DNA of 64,000 nt from Styela clava (GCF_964204865.1 NC_135251.1:26722001-26786000), one strand, 5' to 3'; shown: positions 37,545 to 51,248, numbered from the stretch's first letter. Notes: generated by a model not told the origin, from the sequence alone. Numbers and translations are program-made.

Positions 37545-38132
37545 GCTTCATCGGGCCCGAGTACAAATGTGTAAGTAGTGAACGGAAAGAAAGTTGAAGT
37601 TTCTGTATCTTGTCATCACGAGTTACAAAACTCCGATATTTCATCATGGAACGGAGTCATTCTTCTGTACAGTATTTTACAAGTAAATTCATTGGAATAC
37701 ATATCAAAAGAAGCTGTTCCATGCTTGCAAACTTTGCAGAGCGGCGGTAACACGATAGTTGCTGAGAATGGCCAACATAATGAAACAGACAACGGGGAAA
37801 AATCAATAAAACTTTGCACTGTTCTTGTGGGAAACAAAGCAAATGAAGCAAAATAAGTAGGAATGTAAAGGTAGATGAAGGTGAAAAATTATCATCTGAA
37901 CTGGGCTGTATTGGTTTTTTTTGAAACATCTGTGACTTGTAATGAAAACGTCCCAAAATATTTTGAATCGCTGATACAAAAAATGTTGGAGTAGTTGGCC
38001 AAAATACCTCCGGAGAAAACAACAAAGCCCAAGTTCAAATGTAATATATCGTAGTTTGAAAGAAACCTCGACATACAGGAAATACATGAGCGTTAGAGAT
38101 TCATGCACATCAGTCCCGGTAAATTGATGATC
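37545..38132 (+). pseudogene. Ras-superfamily small GTPase fragment, pseudogene (copy 2)
   Basis: Duplicate of 29614-30201. It shares the frameshift after GNKANEAK and adds more damage: an extra T in the run before GAAACATCTG (near 37920), TAG inside the C-terminal helix (near 37991), and an extra base near 38033. The order of lesions shows the fragment was already dead at duplication. Confidence 0.75.
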
Positions 38133-38173
38133 AAGACATGATGTATTAACGACAACCGACGATACGTAACATT

Positions 38174-39396
38174 GTAAACCAAGTTCAATCAGAAGAAATT
38201 TTTCAAAAATATTGGATAGGGGGAACTAATATAAATGATTATTAGTAAACCACTTTTGTGATATTTTAGTTCGGTTTTAAAGAACAATGTTGAGCGGGGC
38301 AAGTAGAGAAATTGTGAGACAAGCAAGACAAGTTTTATTCAATCAGTACGCATATATGTGAGACAATTAAAAGAAGTGTGGGATATTGGAGCAAAATGAT
38401 CAATGGAGAGTTAAATATTGAAACACGATAGGAGAGGTTTTGAACCGCGTATTACCTCCTGTAACCTTAATTTTGATTTCCTGATCAGGTTGCAATTGTC
38501 TGGTGTCACGTTAGAATTAGCATTGCTCCAACAGGAAGAGCCCATTACGACCAGTCGCACTTGATTTTTAATCGGATCTTCCTGGAATAATCTGCATGCT
38601 GCTGTAATGAAAATATGTTAAAATAGAGTAATCAAATACTCAACTCATGTTCCATTGCGTTTCCAATTCCTTGAAACAGCGGTTGCCAAAGAGTGAGTTG
38701 CTAAGTGCGCCTCGAAAATTAACAGAATTGTGTGAAACGTATCTAAAATATAATTGAATATTTTACATATCGTATCTATTATTAATTTTTTATTGTTTAT
38801 GATTTTAAATGCTGTAAATATGAATCAATAAATTCGTTTTACCCTTCTATGTCGTTTACTTTCTGTAACGTAGTGTCTGCCTCCATTGTTACGTACAGAT
38901 AGACACCACTTGCCACAATTTCGCGTGCTGAATAAAGTTAAGCGAACATGAGTGATTTTTTTAGCATTTCAAAGAAAAATCAGGCAAAAATGAGGAAGAG
39001 TAGTTGACTTTCTGTTTTTATTCCTTAGGCCTACGTGTTTACAAACTTGCAAAGACATGGAGTACACATTAATGAGTACAAAATTGAGTTTCATTTAAAA
39101 GCAGCATAGCATTTTGTTTCCGTATAAGTGCGCCGTGGGTTTTTCCCTAATAATGCAAGAACAAAAAGTTTGACGTCTAAATTTGATGTCACTGCTGATT
39201 GCTGATCAACCGTTTCTGAAATCAGCCTCTCAGCTATTGAAGGGTGTGATTTGATGTGTAGGGCGACGCCTCGCTGTTCTTCTCGATCAATCCCTTTACA
39301 TAGTATGAGTGATGTCCAGCACTTCCTCAGCACCACTACGTAACTAACGTTCCGTATTCATCGTTTAAACTCTATCTCTATATATATTCTCTAGTC
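38174..39396. other. Intergenic, no gene seen
   Basis: Unique DNA right of the duplication. An 81-codon minus-strand frame (39091-39336) has no motif I recognise. Confidence 0.5.
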
Positions 39397-39728
39397 CAGC
39401 GTTCCCCAAACTTCTAGAGCCGCGTACCCCCTGTTTTAGAATCTACTTTTTGACGGACCCCCATTCTATGCCGTAATAATGCCTGTGCCTAACCAACGTG
39501 GAATGGTAATGTTTCATTTACATCACAATAACACGAAAGATATTAATGTGTTAGATGAGATTGCTTTCGACTGCACAATTTATCAATTTCCGTAGCAATT
39601 TGTGATAAGAAAACTCGCAAGTCCGACTCAACGGCAAGTGTCGACCTGTATTTTGTCATCGAATTGGTAAAAGATGAAAGCGCTGCCTCAAACATGCAGG
39701 TTTTCCTAATTGCCTTTTCTGACAGCAA
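39397..39728 (-). pseudogene. 3' end of a hAT transposon with transposase C-terminus
   Basis: Starts at a hAT-like terminus CAGCGTTCCCCAAACTTCT. On the minus strand 39728-39543 encodes YRSTLAVESDLRVFLSQI, then EIDKLCSRKQSHLTH and a stop. This resembles the C-terminus of ZBED5/FAM200-like hAT transposases (SDLRV.LS...P.IE.LC..KQAHPSH). I cannot see the rest of the transposase or the second terminus to the right, so it is a truncated copy. Confidence 0.7.
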
Positions 39729-42070
39729 TTTCGTCTGTGACGTTCCAACGAAAATATATCAATTGTCGGAGGATAAGGCAGAACTTGCCTGTCCGTGAGT
39801 ATTACAAATAATTTGTTCCTTGCTTTGTCCATGAACAAGTTTTAAGCAATTTTGTTGACGATAACTTTGTACACGTTTTGTACACAATTTTGTACACGTC
39901 AGTGTAGCTGAGTGGACAGAAAGTACACTTCCAAAAAAATTTGCTCAAATACTGGGAGGAAATGGATATCGTATAAGACGTGGATTTCAAAGTTCGCCGT
40001 AAACAACCAAATACAAACGCAATCTATATATATACTGTCTCTATAAATCTATACTCTGTAAAACCGGAGAATTGAAAACGTATTTTCCGCTAGTGTAGGC
40101 TAGAGATCTACTAAAGGACCTTACGTTTGTTTATACTGTTATCTTGGTTGTCACTTTTTGTTTATGTATTTATATTTGATACCTAACAGTATTAGAAGTA
40201 GAGTATAAAGCAGTGTAATTTCAGTATTCCGTCACTGTTATATTAGGTATATAAATTATCTCTGCTTTCATTCTTTCTTTTACAAAATGAATCACCCTGC
40301 AGTTGGAGAAAACGTGCGCAATCTTGTCAGGGCGAATCAGTGCTTGTTGATGAGTTCAGTTTTTTTGATTAGTCAACAAATAAAATTACCAAGTCCGCTA
40401 CTTCTCCAGAGCTGTTCAAATGCAATTGATAACAATTTTGCACTGTTTTTCGACGCCGATTAACTGGCTATTAGCTCTTTACAATCAAAGTTTCGGCTAA
40501 ATAAAAAAAAGAAATATAATTTTCGACGAATCACCTTGTAGGTTCTACTACAAAGGCTCTATCTAAATATCGTTTGAACATGAGCTTGGTCCCTTTACAG
40601 TCAATAAAATTTAGATAACAGCACAGCATTTACCCCAAGACACAGCAGATAATCTAATAACAAATAAACTTTTGTACAGAAAGCCTGTCAACATTAAGAT
40701 ATAAAATATGTAGTTGATCAATGACAAATACGCCAGAGGGCATAACAGCTGAAGTAGCACTAATCGGCAACAATTATATCATACATTTAAGCTTCATTTT
40801 GTATGTTAAATCTCATTTGAAATAAGGTATGTATTTATCGCCAGTAAAATACATTGTGCTACATTAGTTACGACAAACTGTACTCTGTTAAAATAGTATT
40901 TGCTCATCTTACTACAGCAAAAAAGTGAAGACAGAATCAGAATCTCAAAGCACAAGCTTCGAAGTTAGCTAAACTCTTCGATTGAAGTTAACAAAACTTG
41001 GTCTAAAAATTTGGAAGTATACATATTATGTTTTCATATGTATATATATAGTATATTATTAAACTTTTCACGTCGAGGAAAATACGGCAAAAAGTGATTT
41101 AAGTATCGTGATTTCTTAAACAGACGGTACTAGGCACGACTTATTTCCGATCGCTTAGATTGAACGATTAGATGCCAAAATGCTATTGTTATCATTGCGA
41201 TGAATGGAACATTCCCTCGTATGATATATACAGATGATTCCAAGACGGAAGTTACAGTTATTAATCGGGCGGTCTGAATCATTTGGCGTTATTTCGGAAA
41301 CGCTACAGATACAAATGTATTCTTTTATTAAATCAGAATTATGTGCCGTAAGCAACATTTTCTAGATGAAATTGAGATATCGCCTCAAGTCCTAATCTAT
41401 TTTAGGCTCATTGTAAGTTTAGCTGGAAGTAATTGATTACGATGACGTCAAGGTGACACATAATTGTGGATAATAGTGATTATGAAAAAATCGTATATTA
41501 CTAAAATTTCATTCTATTGACGTTAAGTTTAAACTTGGATAATTATTCACTTACAATAATATAAATTGAGCAATAATTTTAGGTGAGGCCAGAGGAGTGG
41601 TAGTGACAGTTGTTTTAGTTCCGGAAAATTTTTTAAGATATTGCTTTAAAAATACCAGCATAAAAGAACATGATGGGTTGATAAAAGTAAAGATTTTGAG
41701 TAAAACTCTGGGAGACAAGCACTTGAATCGATATATCCTCTGCCAGGATAAGAGCGTATTTTTGACTTCTGAAATAAGTAAAAGCTTTCAGAAAATCTTC
41801 CGTCAGACCAAAATTATAATATCTTTATTCAGATTTAGTAAGCTATCAACCAAAGTATATTATCTGCCCGGATCACACCTAAGGTGTGATGACGTTCGAT
41901 TATGCATCATCGGGGTACCGAAATACGCTCGTGGACTCATAGTATAAACTAATACAAAATAAAGATCTAATGCTATTCATAACACACAATTAAGAAAGTA
42001 GATAATTTTTAAATGGAATTTTTGTATTAAAAAACATTTATATCTCATTACTAAGTTGAAATCAAACGTA
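39729..42070. other. Intergenic region upstream of gene 4
   Basis: AT-rich with no recognised gene. The longest frame (41597-41947, 116 codons) has no motif, signal or splice context. Unlike genes 1 and 2, the flank of gene 4 does not resemble other array spacers. Confidence 0.5.
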
Positions 42071-45000
42071 ATGAGAACCAGCTCAGCGATAACTTCAGCC
42101 TTTGGGCTTGGGGCGGCCATGGGACTTGGCATTACAGTAATTTATCTACAACTTGTTGTTGATAAAGATAATGGCAATGGACATGGAAGTTCTGTTGAAA
42201 TTGATAAAGTTAGAAAAATTATCATGGAGCAAATGAATACGACTAAACTTGAAGAAAATTTGAGGTAAGTCTACATCCGGTATAAAATAAACAGCTGTAT
42301 AATAAACGGTAAAAATTTTTATTACATGACCGACTGTTTTGTCAATTTTATCAACAACAAAAAAAACGGAGTCTTATTAAATTAAGTTTGATTGTCATCT
42401 TGTATCAATATTCATATTTTCATACATTCTGTACTTCTGTACTAATGTGGATATTGTTCAGTGTTTCGATTTCATTATTTATTTATTCAGTATCTTTCTA
42501 TGGTATAAATATATATGAAAAAATACGCATTCTTTGCTCGGCCATCGGTGAAAGCTCGTAGTTGAGATGATAATTTAGCCATACCCAAATTATACTGCAT
42601 TATTGTTTTGATTGCATGGCAAATTTATTAATATTTTTTTTATAGCACGATATTTTTAGTTTTATCTTAGCAACACCCTCAGGCATGGAGATCAAATTTA
42701 TATTTAACATGGAGTGCAATGTTTTCCTATTTAACGAAATCATTTATTTGCTTCAAAGTTTATCAGTAATATTAGTTTCACGTAAACATTTTTTCAAATC
42801 TTCAAAAAACTAAGACAATCAAATAGGAAATAAATTTTAAAATGCACGTATAAAATATAGTAAATGCGCAAGATATAAGTTTTAAAATTTCATAAAATTA
42901 TTTTCTCCTAGTTGTGTTCACCTAAACCCCGTTGAGTTCTATTTTAAAGGGTTTTCATCAAGATCCATTGCAGCATATTTTGGTATTCCTGTGGTTATTA
43001 GTTTCTATTTGGTCTGTATTGATCTCGTTTTGTAAACTTGCAATTTTTTTTTGTATAGGCGCCTTGCTAGTAAACCTCATATTGCAGGAAGAGAAGTGGA
43101 TGAAGTAGAATTGGTGGGTTTCATATCAGACAGTTGGAACAGTTCAGGACTCGATGTAAAAATTCACAAATATGATGTTTTACTTTCTTATCCAAGCGAT
43201 ACTGATCCTAATTACGTTGCCATCAGAACAAGTGACGGTGAGTGCCAAGGAAATATTTGGAAATTAATATTTGAGATTAGAATACCCTTTCTATAACTTT
43301 TATATTATGCAAGGGTCCTGTTGCAAATAAACACAAATATATTTCTGTAATCTTTCGTTTGACATAGGGTCATCCTTATTCTATGTTATCATTATTTTCT
43401 ACTACTCCTCTCAATATGCGCGTAGGGACTAGCTAGCGCAAACACTCAAAAAATGAGGAAAGATAGCTAATTGATCTCACTTAATAACAACTGAATATTT
43501 TGCCATAAAATGATATTAACTACCGTACCGTGGCATCTATAATATTTAATTAATTTAAATCAAAAACTAATCCCAAACCAAAGATAATTAACTACAAAAT
43601 ACACCAATATTACACGAACTTTGTACTTTTTTAGGAAGAGAAACCGTGAAAAGTGCGTTGGAAGACAAAATACTTGACCAATCTCAAAACGTCAGTGGAG
43701 TTGTGAATGCTTATTCGGCATATGCACCTGCTGGAGACCCTGAGGTAAATTTTTATTTATGACGATAGTTCTACTTGTTTTTGTAAAACTTTATATCATT
43801 TTGAAAATATTCCTGATTGCTTTTCAAAATATTTTTTATTGTGCATTTCGTTTCAATTTTTGCGTCAGTGGGTGAGGTGATATACAAATGTATTATTAAT
43901 CGAATAAGTATCACATGACGTCATATTAGGTTTTTATTTTAATTTAGACTCTCCGAACATTTACTAATTATCTGACTTACTTCGATTACAATGGTTTTGG
44001 TTTGCTTTTGTCTTTATCAGTCAGCATCTGTGGCCTCTGCTATAAAGGGTTTTAGGTTTATTTTTGCATTAATTTTCAAAATATTTTTGTATTTTTATTT
44101 CATTTTAGGGAGATCTGGTGTACGTCAATTTTGGATCTATTGAAGATTTTACGGAGTTGAACGAAACATTTGGTATCGACGTCAAGGGAAAAATTTGTAT
44201 TGCAAGAATCGGGGGAACAGGAAAAGCCAAAAAAGGTGTATATATACATAATGTTTTACATTTTCGTTAAGAATACATAACAATTGAATAACAGAATACA
44301 ATTGAGTGATCCTTTATATCAATTTTTTTCGGTATTTACACTAATCTTAGTGTAATTAGTGTAGTGTTAGTAACCCTAATAATGAACAAATTTTGGGCTA
44401 TATAAATAGCTGCTCAATTTTATTTCTGAGAAGAGATACTTGCACTACATTTTTATTCAAGTTCGTGAAACAAATTGATTTCGTATCATTTTTTGGAATG
44501 GCAACATCTGAGCAATGATCTTACTTCACAATAACATTCACCGGTAGATTCATTGTTGTTGGTGATTATACACGTTTTTTTTAACCTAATTGACATATAA
44601 TTCTATTAAATCCTCCAAAAGTGCATCTTTGGATAATTCTTCTTTAAAGGTGGGTTATCACGCAAACATTTTTGTAGAAAATTTGATTCTATATAATTTA
44701 TTAGGATTTTTGGCGTTTACCGTTTGCATAAAATGGACATCGTTTGCGAGACTCGAATTTTTAAAAGTCGGCTCTGCCGAAATCAAACGCAGATTAGTAT
44801 GTCCCGTTGATGACGTAGTGGTGAGAACTCGTCGGCAAAACTTTGCATTAGGTCAAAGGCAATTATAGCATTCTGTGTACTTATTTTGAACCGTGTGCTA
44901 GTTCTATTGGGCGGTGCATTTGGAGGAAGCTTTTGTTATTTAAAACAATACCAATATCTTAAATAATATTATTGCATTATGAGAAATTACAGTAAACTCA

Positions 45001-48000
45001 ACTAATTGAGGTCAAGACGTACTCGAGTTTTGTGCTGTACATTTTCCTGCAATATATATATTTTCTAGTAAAAAAGCGCATACCAGGCCATTTTTTGTCT
45101 CAAATGATTTAAATTTTATAATTCATGTGTGTTTACTCTGCTTATCTGATCCTATATCGGTAACTAGTCTTTTTGTTATATTTTCGGTATATATAGGCTA
45201 TCTGGCTATACCGGTATATACGAAAACGCTACCGTAACGTATGGAATGAGGAGTTGGTGGTTACAGTAGATTTCACAATGATGGATCTGTCTCGAAACAA
45301 GAAGAAAACTATGGATAAAATTTTCGCAAGTAACCTTTTTTGATGTCTCTCCATGGAACTAAAAGAACAGCTCCAAGTCGAGGGATCGTTTCAGCCTTAA
45401 AATTATGTTGGAATCTATGCAAACTCCTACCCACAGCCCGAAACAACAACACCTCACGCAGTTATTCAAATCAGTTTTTATTTATTTTTAACATTTTATT
45501 ACAAGTTTGCATCATATGTAATTCATTCATGCCAATAAATGTGTTGTCGCGAATCTCCATTGGTTGATCGATAACAGCTGGACTGTGTTGTTAATAGCGG
45601 TGTGTACTGGAAAACAAGGTATACAAATTAAATTGATAGAACTGACATCAAAAAAAAGATCAGGCTAACATCACCAGACAGTTTAGTAAGGTTCAACATA
45701 CAACAGTGTTTTGTTACATAATAATGTGAAATAAATTTAAAAAAACTGAACCATTATTGGGATTCTACGTTTATCTGGTAGTAGACTATCACTCTTTTGG
45801 TAAATGTACAAATTGACAATTTGTATTTGGTTCATACAAAAGTGTGACTGGGTATTATCATGCTTTCGCTAAATATTTAATCAAACAGTCGATAAACGAA
45901 ATAAAGTGGTAAATACTTACTCTAGGATCAGTTCTGCAAAGCCTTCTGACGAGGTTGAACACCTTACTCGCCAATGCCGAGGGAGCTAATTTCTGGAATG
46001 AGTTCTCACTACTTCGTCATCAAAGGCCGTTTCCGAACCTGGTTCGATTTTCGTTGAAGCGGTTTTTAAAAATTCATAAGTAGAAAACGAAGTCCACTTT
46101 ATGCAAGCGGTAAACGTTAAAAATCTTAAAAAAATATATAGAAACAAATTTTCCACAAAAATGTTCGCGTGATAAGAGAAATAAGAAAAAGTAAAAAAGT
46201 AAATTTATGTTTAAGGTAAATCAAAATATAATGACTAATTAAATCTAAATGCAATTAATTTGTTCAGCTAAACATGCCGCAGAATTTGGTTGCTTGGGAC
46301 TTATTATGTACACTGATCCGAAAGAATTTACCGTAGCTGGAAAAGGAGTTTATCCTGACGATTGGTTTCTACCTGGATCAGCCGCCCAACGTGGCAGTCT
46401 TCGCCTTCAAAGTGGAGATCCTTTGACACCGAAGTATCCATCGATCGGTAAAAATGGTCTTATTGTTATATTAAATTGTTCAAATTATACAACGCCATAC
46501 ATTTTCATTTCAATTCTAGTATACATTAGATTCATTCATATTACTTATACTTTTGTTTGAAATCTTTTTTATTTCATCCACTTTTAACTTTTACTAAACA
46601 AAGTCACAACGGCTGAGTGCCTACGCTTGACTTTTCAGACATCTATTGCCATAGGTTGAATAATATTATTTCTTTCATTCAGACACTGCATGGAGAGAAG
46701 ACGTGTCAAACACAGATTTACCAACTATTCCTGTTACCCCAATAGGATATGACGATGCCCGGAAATATTTGTCAAGAATGGCTGGGCCCGAAGTTCCCAC
46801 TAAATGGAAAGGAGGACTGAACATTACATACAGACTGGGCCCTGGATTTTCTGGAAAATATGATACAAGGTTTGAATAGTAAAAGTAAAGGAATTCGAAA
46901 ATGAGTTTTTACGCACATTTTTAGGAAAACTGATACAGAGAATAATATTTCAAATTAATCATGAATGCGTTTCAATATATCAAGGTGATAATTATCACAA
47001 AACATTTTTCTTGACTGATAGGTTTGTCAGCTGTTTCATTCAATCTATTGCAAAAAGTACGTTTTCGAACCGGAATTTTTTTTTTAAATCTATTAATATT
47101 GTACTCAAACGAACAACATAGACTAATAAAAATCATGGTTTTGTCATATTTAATCAAGTTTTTGTCCTATGAAACACTGATACATTATTTTCAGTAAAAT
47201 GCGAATGCATGTAGCAAATAGAAATGAGATGAAAACTGTACACAACGTAATTGGTTACATCAGAGGCGCAGTTGAACCAGGTAATCGTTAGGTAGAATTG
47301 TAAGATTTCTAGCATAAAATACCTAATTGGAACATTCCATAATTTTTTGTATTTTGGGTAACATGTCGAGACTTTTATAGCCAGACATATGCCCATCTTT
47401 ATTTCTAAAGTTGTAGTCACCAAATATTTTTGATTGAAGTAAAAAATACACTCCTATTTCATTGTTTGTTATTTCTGATATTTTTAAAATGTTCAGATCG
47501 TTATGTGATTTTGGGTAACCATCGAGACGCATGGGCATTTGGAACTCTAGATCCGTCTAGCGGAACCGCAGTTATGGTAGAATTGGCTAGGGTACTTGGA
47601 GAAGCCGTAAAAACGGGTTGGAGGCCAAGAAGAACCATTATCTTTTGTAGCTGGGGCGCCGAAGAATTTGCACTTGTGGGATCACAAGAATGGGTTGAGG
47701 TTTGTATTTTAGTGATGTAATTTATTGAAGATATATTTTTTTTCATTAAATAATATTAGTAAGAATTGAAATATCTCTATCGTCGTGTCATCTCATAAAC
47801 TCAGCTCAGCTGAAACAGTTTATTGTGAAAACGACCATGTTACCGTCGTCATGGTATAGTATATATATATATATATATACTTTATAAATCATCGGGTAGA
47901 AACAGGCTTCAGTCTATGATACAGAATCTTTGACTGAACTGATTTCTCACTATCGAGACGAACTGGAAAACTTTGTGCTTTACCTCAGCTGAATATGCTT

Positions 48001-51000
48001 CTTATCATTCGGTTTTTGCCCTAAATGGTTAAAACGATCAGCTAATCAGTTATCGAAATGAATACTTGCCTATAGAGCATATACTAAAGAAGTTTCGCGC
48101 AAATGCGCAATAGGCTTTTCCGAGTTTTTCGCTCCCAGTTTTATTCCTTTCCCCTCTGTGGAGACGAAATCATCCACTTTGAGAATCACTGCTTTAATTA
48201 AATCGCTATAAATATATTTATAAACAAATTTCAACAAGAGTATATCCTGATATATATATATACTTTCAGGAATATCAAAAGATACTTAGCGACAGAACGG
48301 TAGCGTATTTAAATGTGGATTCATCAGTGGTCGGAATTTATTCTATGTATGCGGCCTCTAGTCCCAACCTTCGCCAAGCTGTGTTTGATGCTGCAAAAAA
48401 AATTCCAAATCCAAACAAAGCCGAAGCCGCAGTTGGATTAAAAACATTGTACGATGCGTGGAGAATCAAATTACCGGCCAATTTATTTGATCCTAATACA
48501 TTGCCAACGTAAGATATTTCGTTTGATTGATATTTTTCAAATTATCGGTATAGATTTTTAATCGTATGCTGAAACATTGCACATAATAAATTTTAAGTAC
48601 TTTTATGCTTGAGATCCGTTTATCATGATTTAATCATTATGAGATGATAACATAATTACATACGAGTTGTTGGTTCTATCGGGTTTATAGTGTTTTTCGT
48701 GCCAGATCTAGAATTATTGTTGTAATAAAACGGGGCAACTTCACGACGTAGAATTTTCATAAGTATTCTGAAACTTTATGTCTGAAACTATTTCGTTCAG
48801 TTAGTTTCCTAACTCCATTGGTGGCTATGGTCGGATCCACATTAAATACGATGGCATTTTGTATTCCGGTGCTTATTTTTTAGAGTTCTATTACCTGGAG
48901 TTGGTAGCGATTATGCTTCTTTTCTACACTTGACCGGAATCTCGGTTGTGGATATGGCTTATGTTTGGGATGTGGTAAGTCTATTTTCATAAGACATTCT
49001 TTTGAAGTTGGGCCACGTTCGACCTTTTTAAAAGTTAGAAGTATAAAAAATATAGTAATTTTGCACGTTAAGCATTTACATGTAGACAAAAATGAAACGT
49101 ACCAGAATTTGTTTATATACCCAACGTTTTATAATAATAATATTTGTTTAACGTGCGGTTTATCTAGTTTGGTATCATATTTTCCATTATTTCTTCTTAT
49201 CTTTAACAAAGTAGTTACGAACAAGCTGTAACGGACGTCTAAGTTTTGCATATCAACAAAACTCTTCATCCGAATTTTACTATGTCGTGCTGTGTATGAA
49301 AATTTATGCTAGTATTCCAGACAATCCGCTTCCGAAATTTTCATCAACATGTTCATACCACTGAAGGTCTTAGAACTCACTTTGAAACTATGAAATCACT
49401 ATTGCCGACAGCAAATAGAGCACGCGTATATCTATACGAATTTGCATAAATGAGCATTTACACGACTACACGTATAATGAATACCTATTTGCTGAATAGG
49501 ATATGTTTTTATTTTAAGAGACTCGGTTTGGAATTTTACCCGGTTTATCACACTGTGTACGAAACATTGGACTTGATGACTACTTTTCTCGACCCAGATT
49601 TTGTATATCACCAAGCAATTGGTCGGTTATGGGGTGAATTGACGCTAAGTTTGGCGGAATCTGCTTTGGTTCCAATGAACTGTGTAGATTACGCCGAACA
49701 AGTCAAATCCAGCGCCGCAGCGTTTTTGAATTATAAATCATTCCAGAAAGATATGGAAGCAAATGGAATAAATACAAGTAATATAGTTATTGTATCATGT
49801 CTTATAGATTTAGATATTAAAGTGTTCATGGAACCTTTTTACAATAGATTTTAACCATACAAGTTCCTATTTATGATTTTGGTGTGCTCCATTCGGTCAA
49901 TCTACGTGTTGCATTATAGAAATAAAATTTCAAGAGACGCATCTTTACTTCTAGCTATTTTATCAACTTTATTTGTGTATATTATTATACGGATTGCCAC
50001 AATAAAATTTGATATTTTGAGGACAGAAACAAAATAAGCATGATAGAATCACAACTTTTTTTTTTCTATGTAAGTTTTCCGATACTCCCAATTGAAATAG
50101 CAGGGAGATGTATTGAAACAAATCTGGCATATTATTATATATATATATATAAACAATTGACTTTAGGTTAAGTATCAATAGGTCCAAGACTTTTGCCAGA
50201 AGTTTTTCTCAAAAGTATGGGGAGTTATTCAGTATTGTCGAATTGCGCATTCCCAATAGTTCATGAATAACCGTACATAAATTTATGAACAACCGTAAAT
50301 ATTTCGCAGCAGAATGTAATTTTAATGGCATACACTCATTTACTTGCTCATTTAGCATTATTGAAGTCGGCCGTGGAAGAGTTGACAAACGAAGCAAAAC
50401 ATTTCCATGAAAGACTGAAGAAAGTGGATCTCAAAAAGTATGTGAATTTAGTAATATTGGTCAGAATTTATATCGCAAACTTAAAGTAATAATTCTGATA
50501 TTTTATTATTCAGTCCACTAGCTGTTAGGGCTGCCAACGATCAGCTCGTATTACTTGAACGTTCATTCATCGATATTCAAGGAATTGATGGTATTCGAGA
50601 AAAGTAAGTATAATTTAGTTGTGAAATTATCCCACCAGTAAATTAGACAACTTTTAATAAAGCATTGGTTTTTTATCAAAAAAGACTTCTGATCATTTTA
50701 TCAAATTAATTTGACTATTATACCTGACATGCAACAACGTGTTGAAAAAGCTCAATTCAGATCAACCTATATTTAATATATTGATAATCACTAACTGTTA
50801 TTTTAATTTTCAGGCATGTTATATATTCGCCTGGTCAATATTTTTCGAATCTTCAGTTTCCTGGTCTGGCAGATTCGTTGTATAATATAGATAAAGATCA
50901 AAATCAACAAATGAGATGGAATGAGGTATAGTTAATAATAATATGTTCAACTCATAGGATACAAGCTATTTTAATTCCTAAATTTTCTTATTAAGATGAC

Positions 51001-51248
51001 CAAAATCTTAAATTAAAGCTTGAATTAAATAAAACATATTTTCCAGTTATTCCGTCATAATTATTATCACTAATACAACAAAAATAGCTGTTTAATGTGA
51101 TTCAACGCATCTGTATGATACCCCGCTAATTATGTATTTCATTTCAAAGGTAAAGAAACAATATTCCATCATTTTATATCACCTGGGCTCAGCTGCTTCT
51201 ATTTTACGAGACTTCACTCCCATAATAGGAGCATCCGCAGTTATGTGA
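42071..51248 (+). CDS. NAALADL1: NAALADL1-like M28B zinc metallopeptidase, complete, divergent (gene 4, 745 aa)
   Basis: Exons: 42071-42264, 43059-43237, 43635-43744, 44109-44235, 46268-46447, 46683-46869, 47195-47280, 47497-47699, 48270-48508, 48884-48974, 49519-49777, 50356-50437, 50514-50603, 50814-50925, 51150-51248 (2238 nt). Intron phases equal those of genes 1 and 2; exons 1-8 have identical lengths. The transmembrane helix lies at about residues 9-30 ([20 protein letters not shown]). Zinc ligands are His363, Asp373, Glu411, Asp439, His543; catalytic Glu410 is present (SWGAEEFA). Pocket: human Arg210 becomes Lys, Asn257 becomes Ser (AQRGS, as in human NAALADL1), Arg534/536 become Asp/Ala in VVDMAY, and the Lys699-Tyr700 loop is shortened. 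[12 protein letters not shown] resembles human NAALADL1 in this loop. Probably the oldest paralog here. Intron 4 contains a transposon. Confidence 0.95.
44655..46175. mobile_element. 1.5 kb long-inverted-repeat element in gene 4 intron 4
   Basis: The left arm starts TTATCACGCAAACATTTTTG; the right arm ends with its near inverse, CAAAAATGTTCGCGTGATAA. Inversion continues for roughly 200 bp (for example GTTTACCGTTTGCATAAA against TTTATGCAAGCGGTAAAC, and GACGTAGTGGTGAGAACTC against GAGTTCTCACTACTTCGTC). The centre has only short frames, so it is non-autonomous. No target duplication was recognised. It explains why this intron is about 2 kb while the other introns of the gene are 76-871 bp. Confidence 0.85.
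47858..47881. repeat. TA dinucleotide microsatellite in gene 4 intron 8
   Basis: Run of TA repeats starting TATAGTATATATA. A shorter one lies at about 50137-50152 in intron 11. Confidence 0.8.

Larger units (their letters stand above)
30242..38173. repeat. Right unit (D2) of the tandem duplication
   Basis: Copy of 19942-30241, reduced to 7,932 bp. Offsets step as follows: 10,300 through exon 12; 10,238 from exon 14 (about 64 bp lost in intron 13); 11,326-11,328 across the spacer and gene 3 exons 8-9; then 7,930-7,932 in the Ras-like fragment. The last step is a deletion of about 3.4 kb (D1 about 26150-29547) with short TTAAA homology at the join near 37475. The join with D1 at 30241/30242 fuses the Ras-fragment flank to mid exon 9 of gene 2. 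Confidence 0.92.

Noticed and set aside
41597-41947. 116-codon open frame upstream of gene 4
   Set aside because: No domain, signal peptide or splice partner, and the start is not in a convincing context. In AT-rich DNA such a frame can occur by chance.
42056-42070. Five-codon N-terminal extension of gene 4
   Set aside because: It would start at TTG. The ATG at 42071 gives an exon 1 of 194 nt, equal to genes 1 and 2.
47800-48200. Complete hAT element in gene 4 intron 8
   Set aside because: A terminus-like CACTTTGAGAATCACTG is seen near 48180, but no matching left end or target duplication was found.
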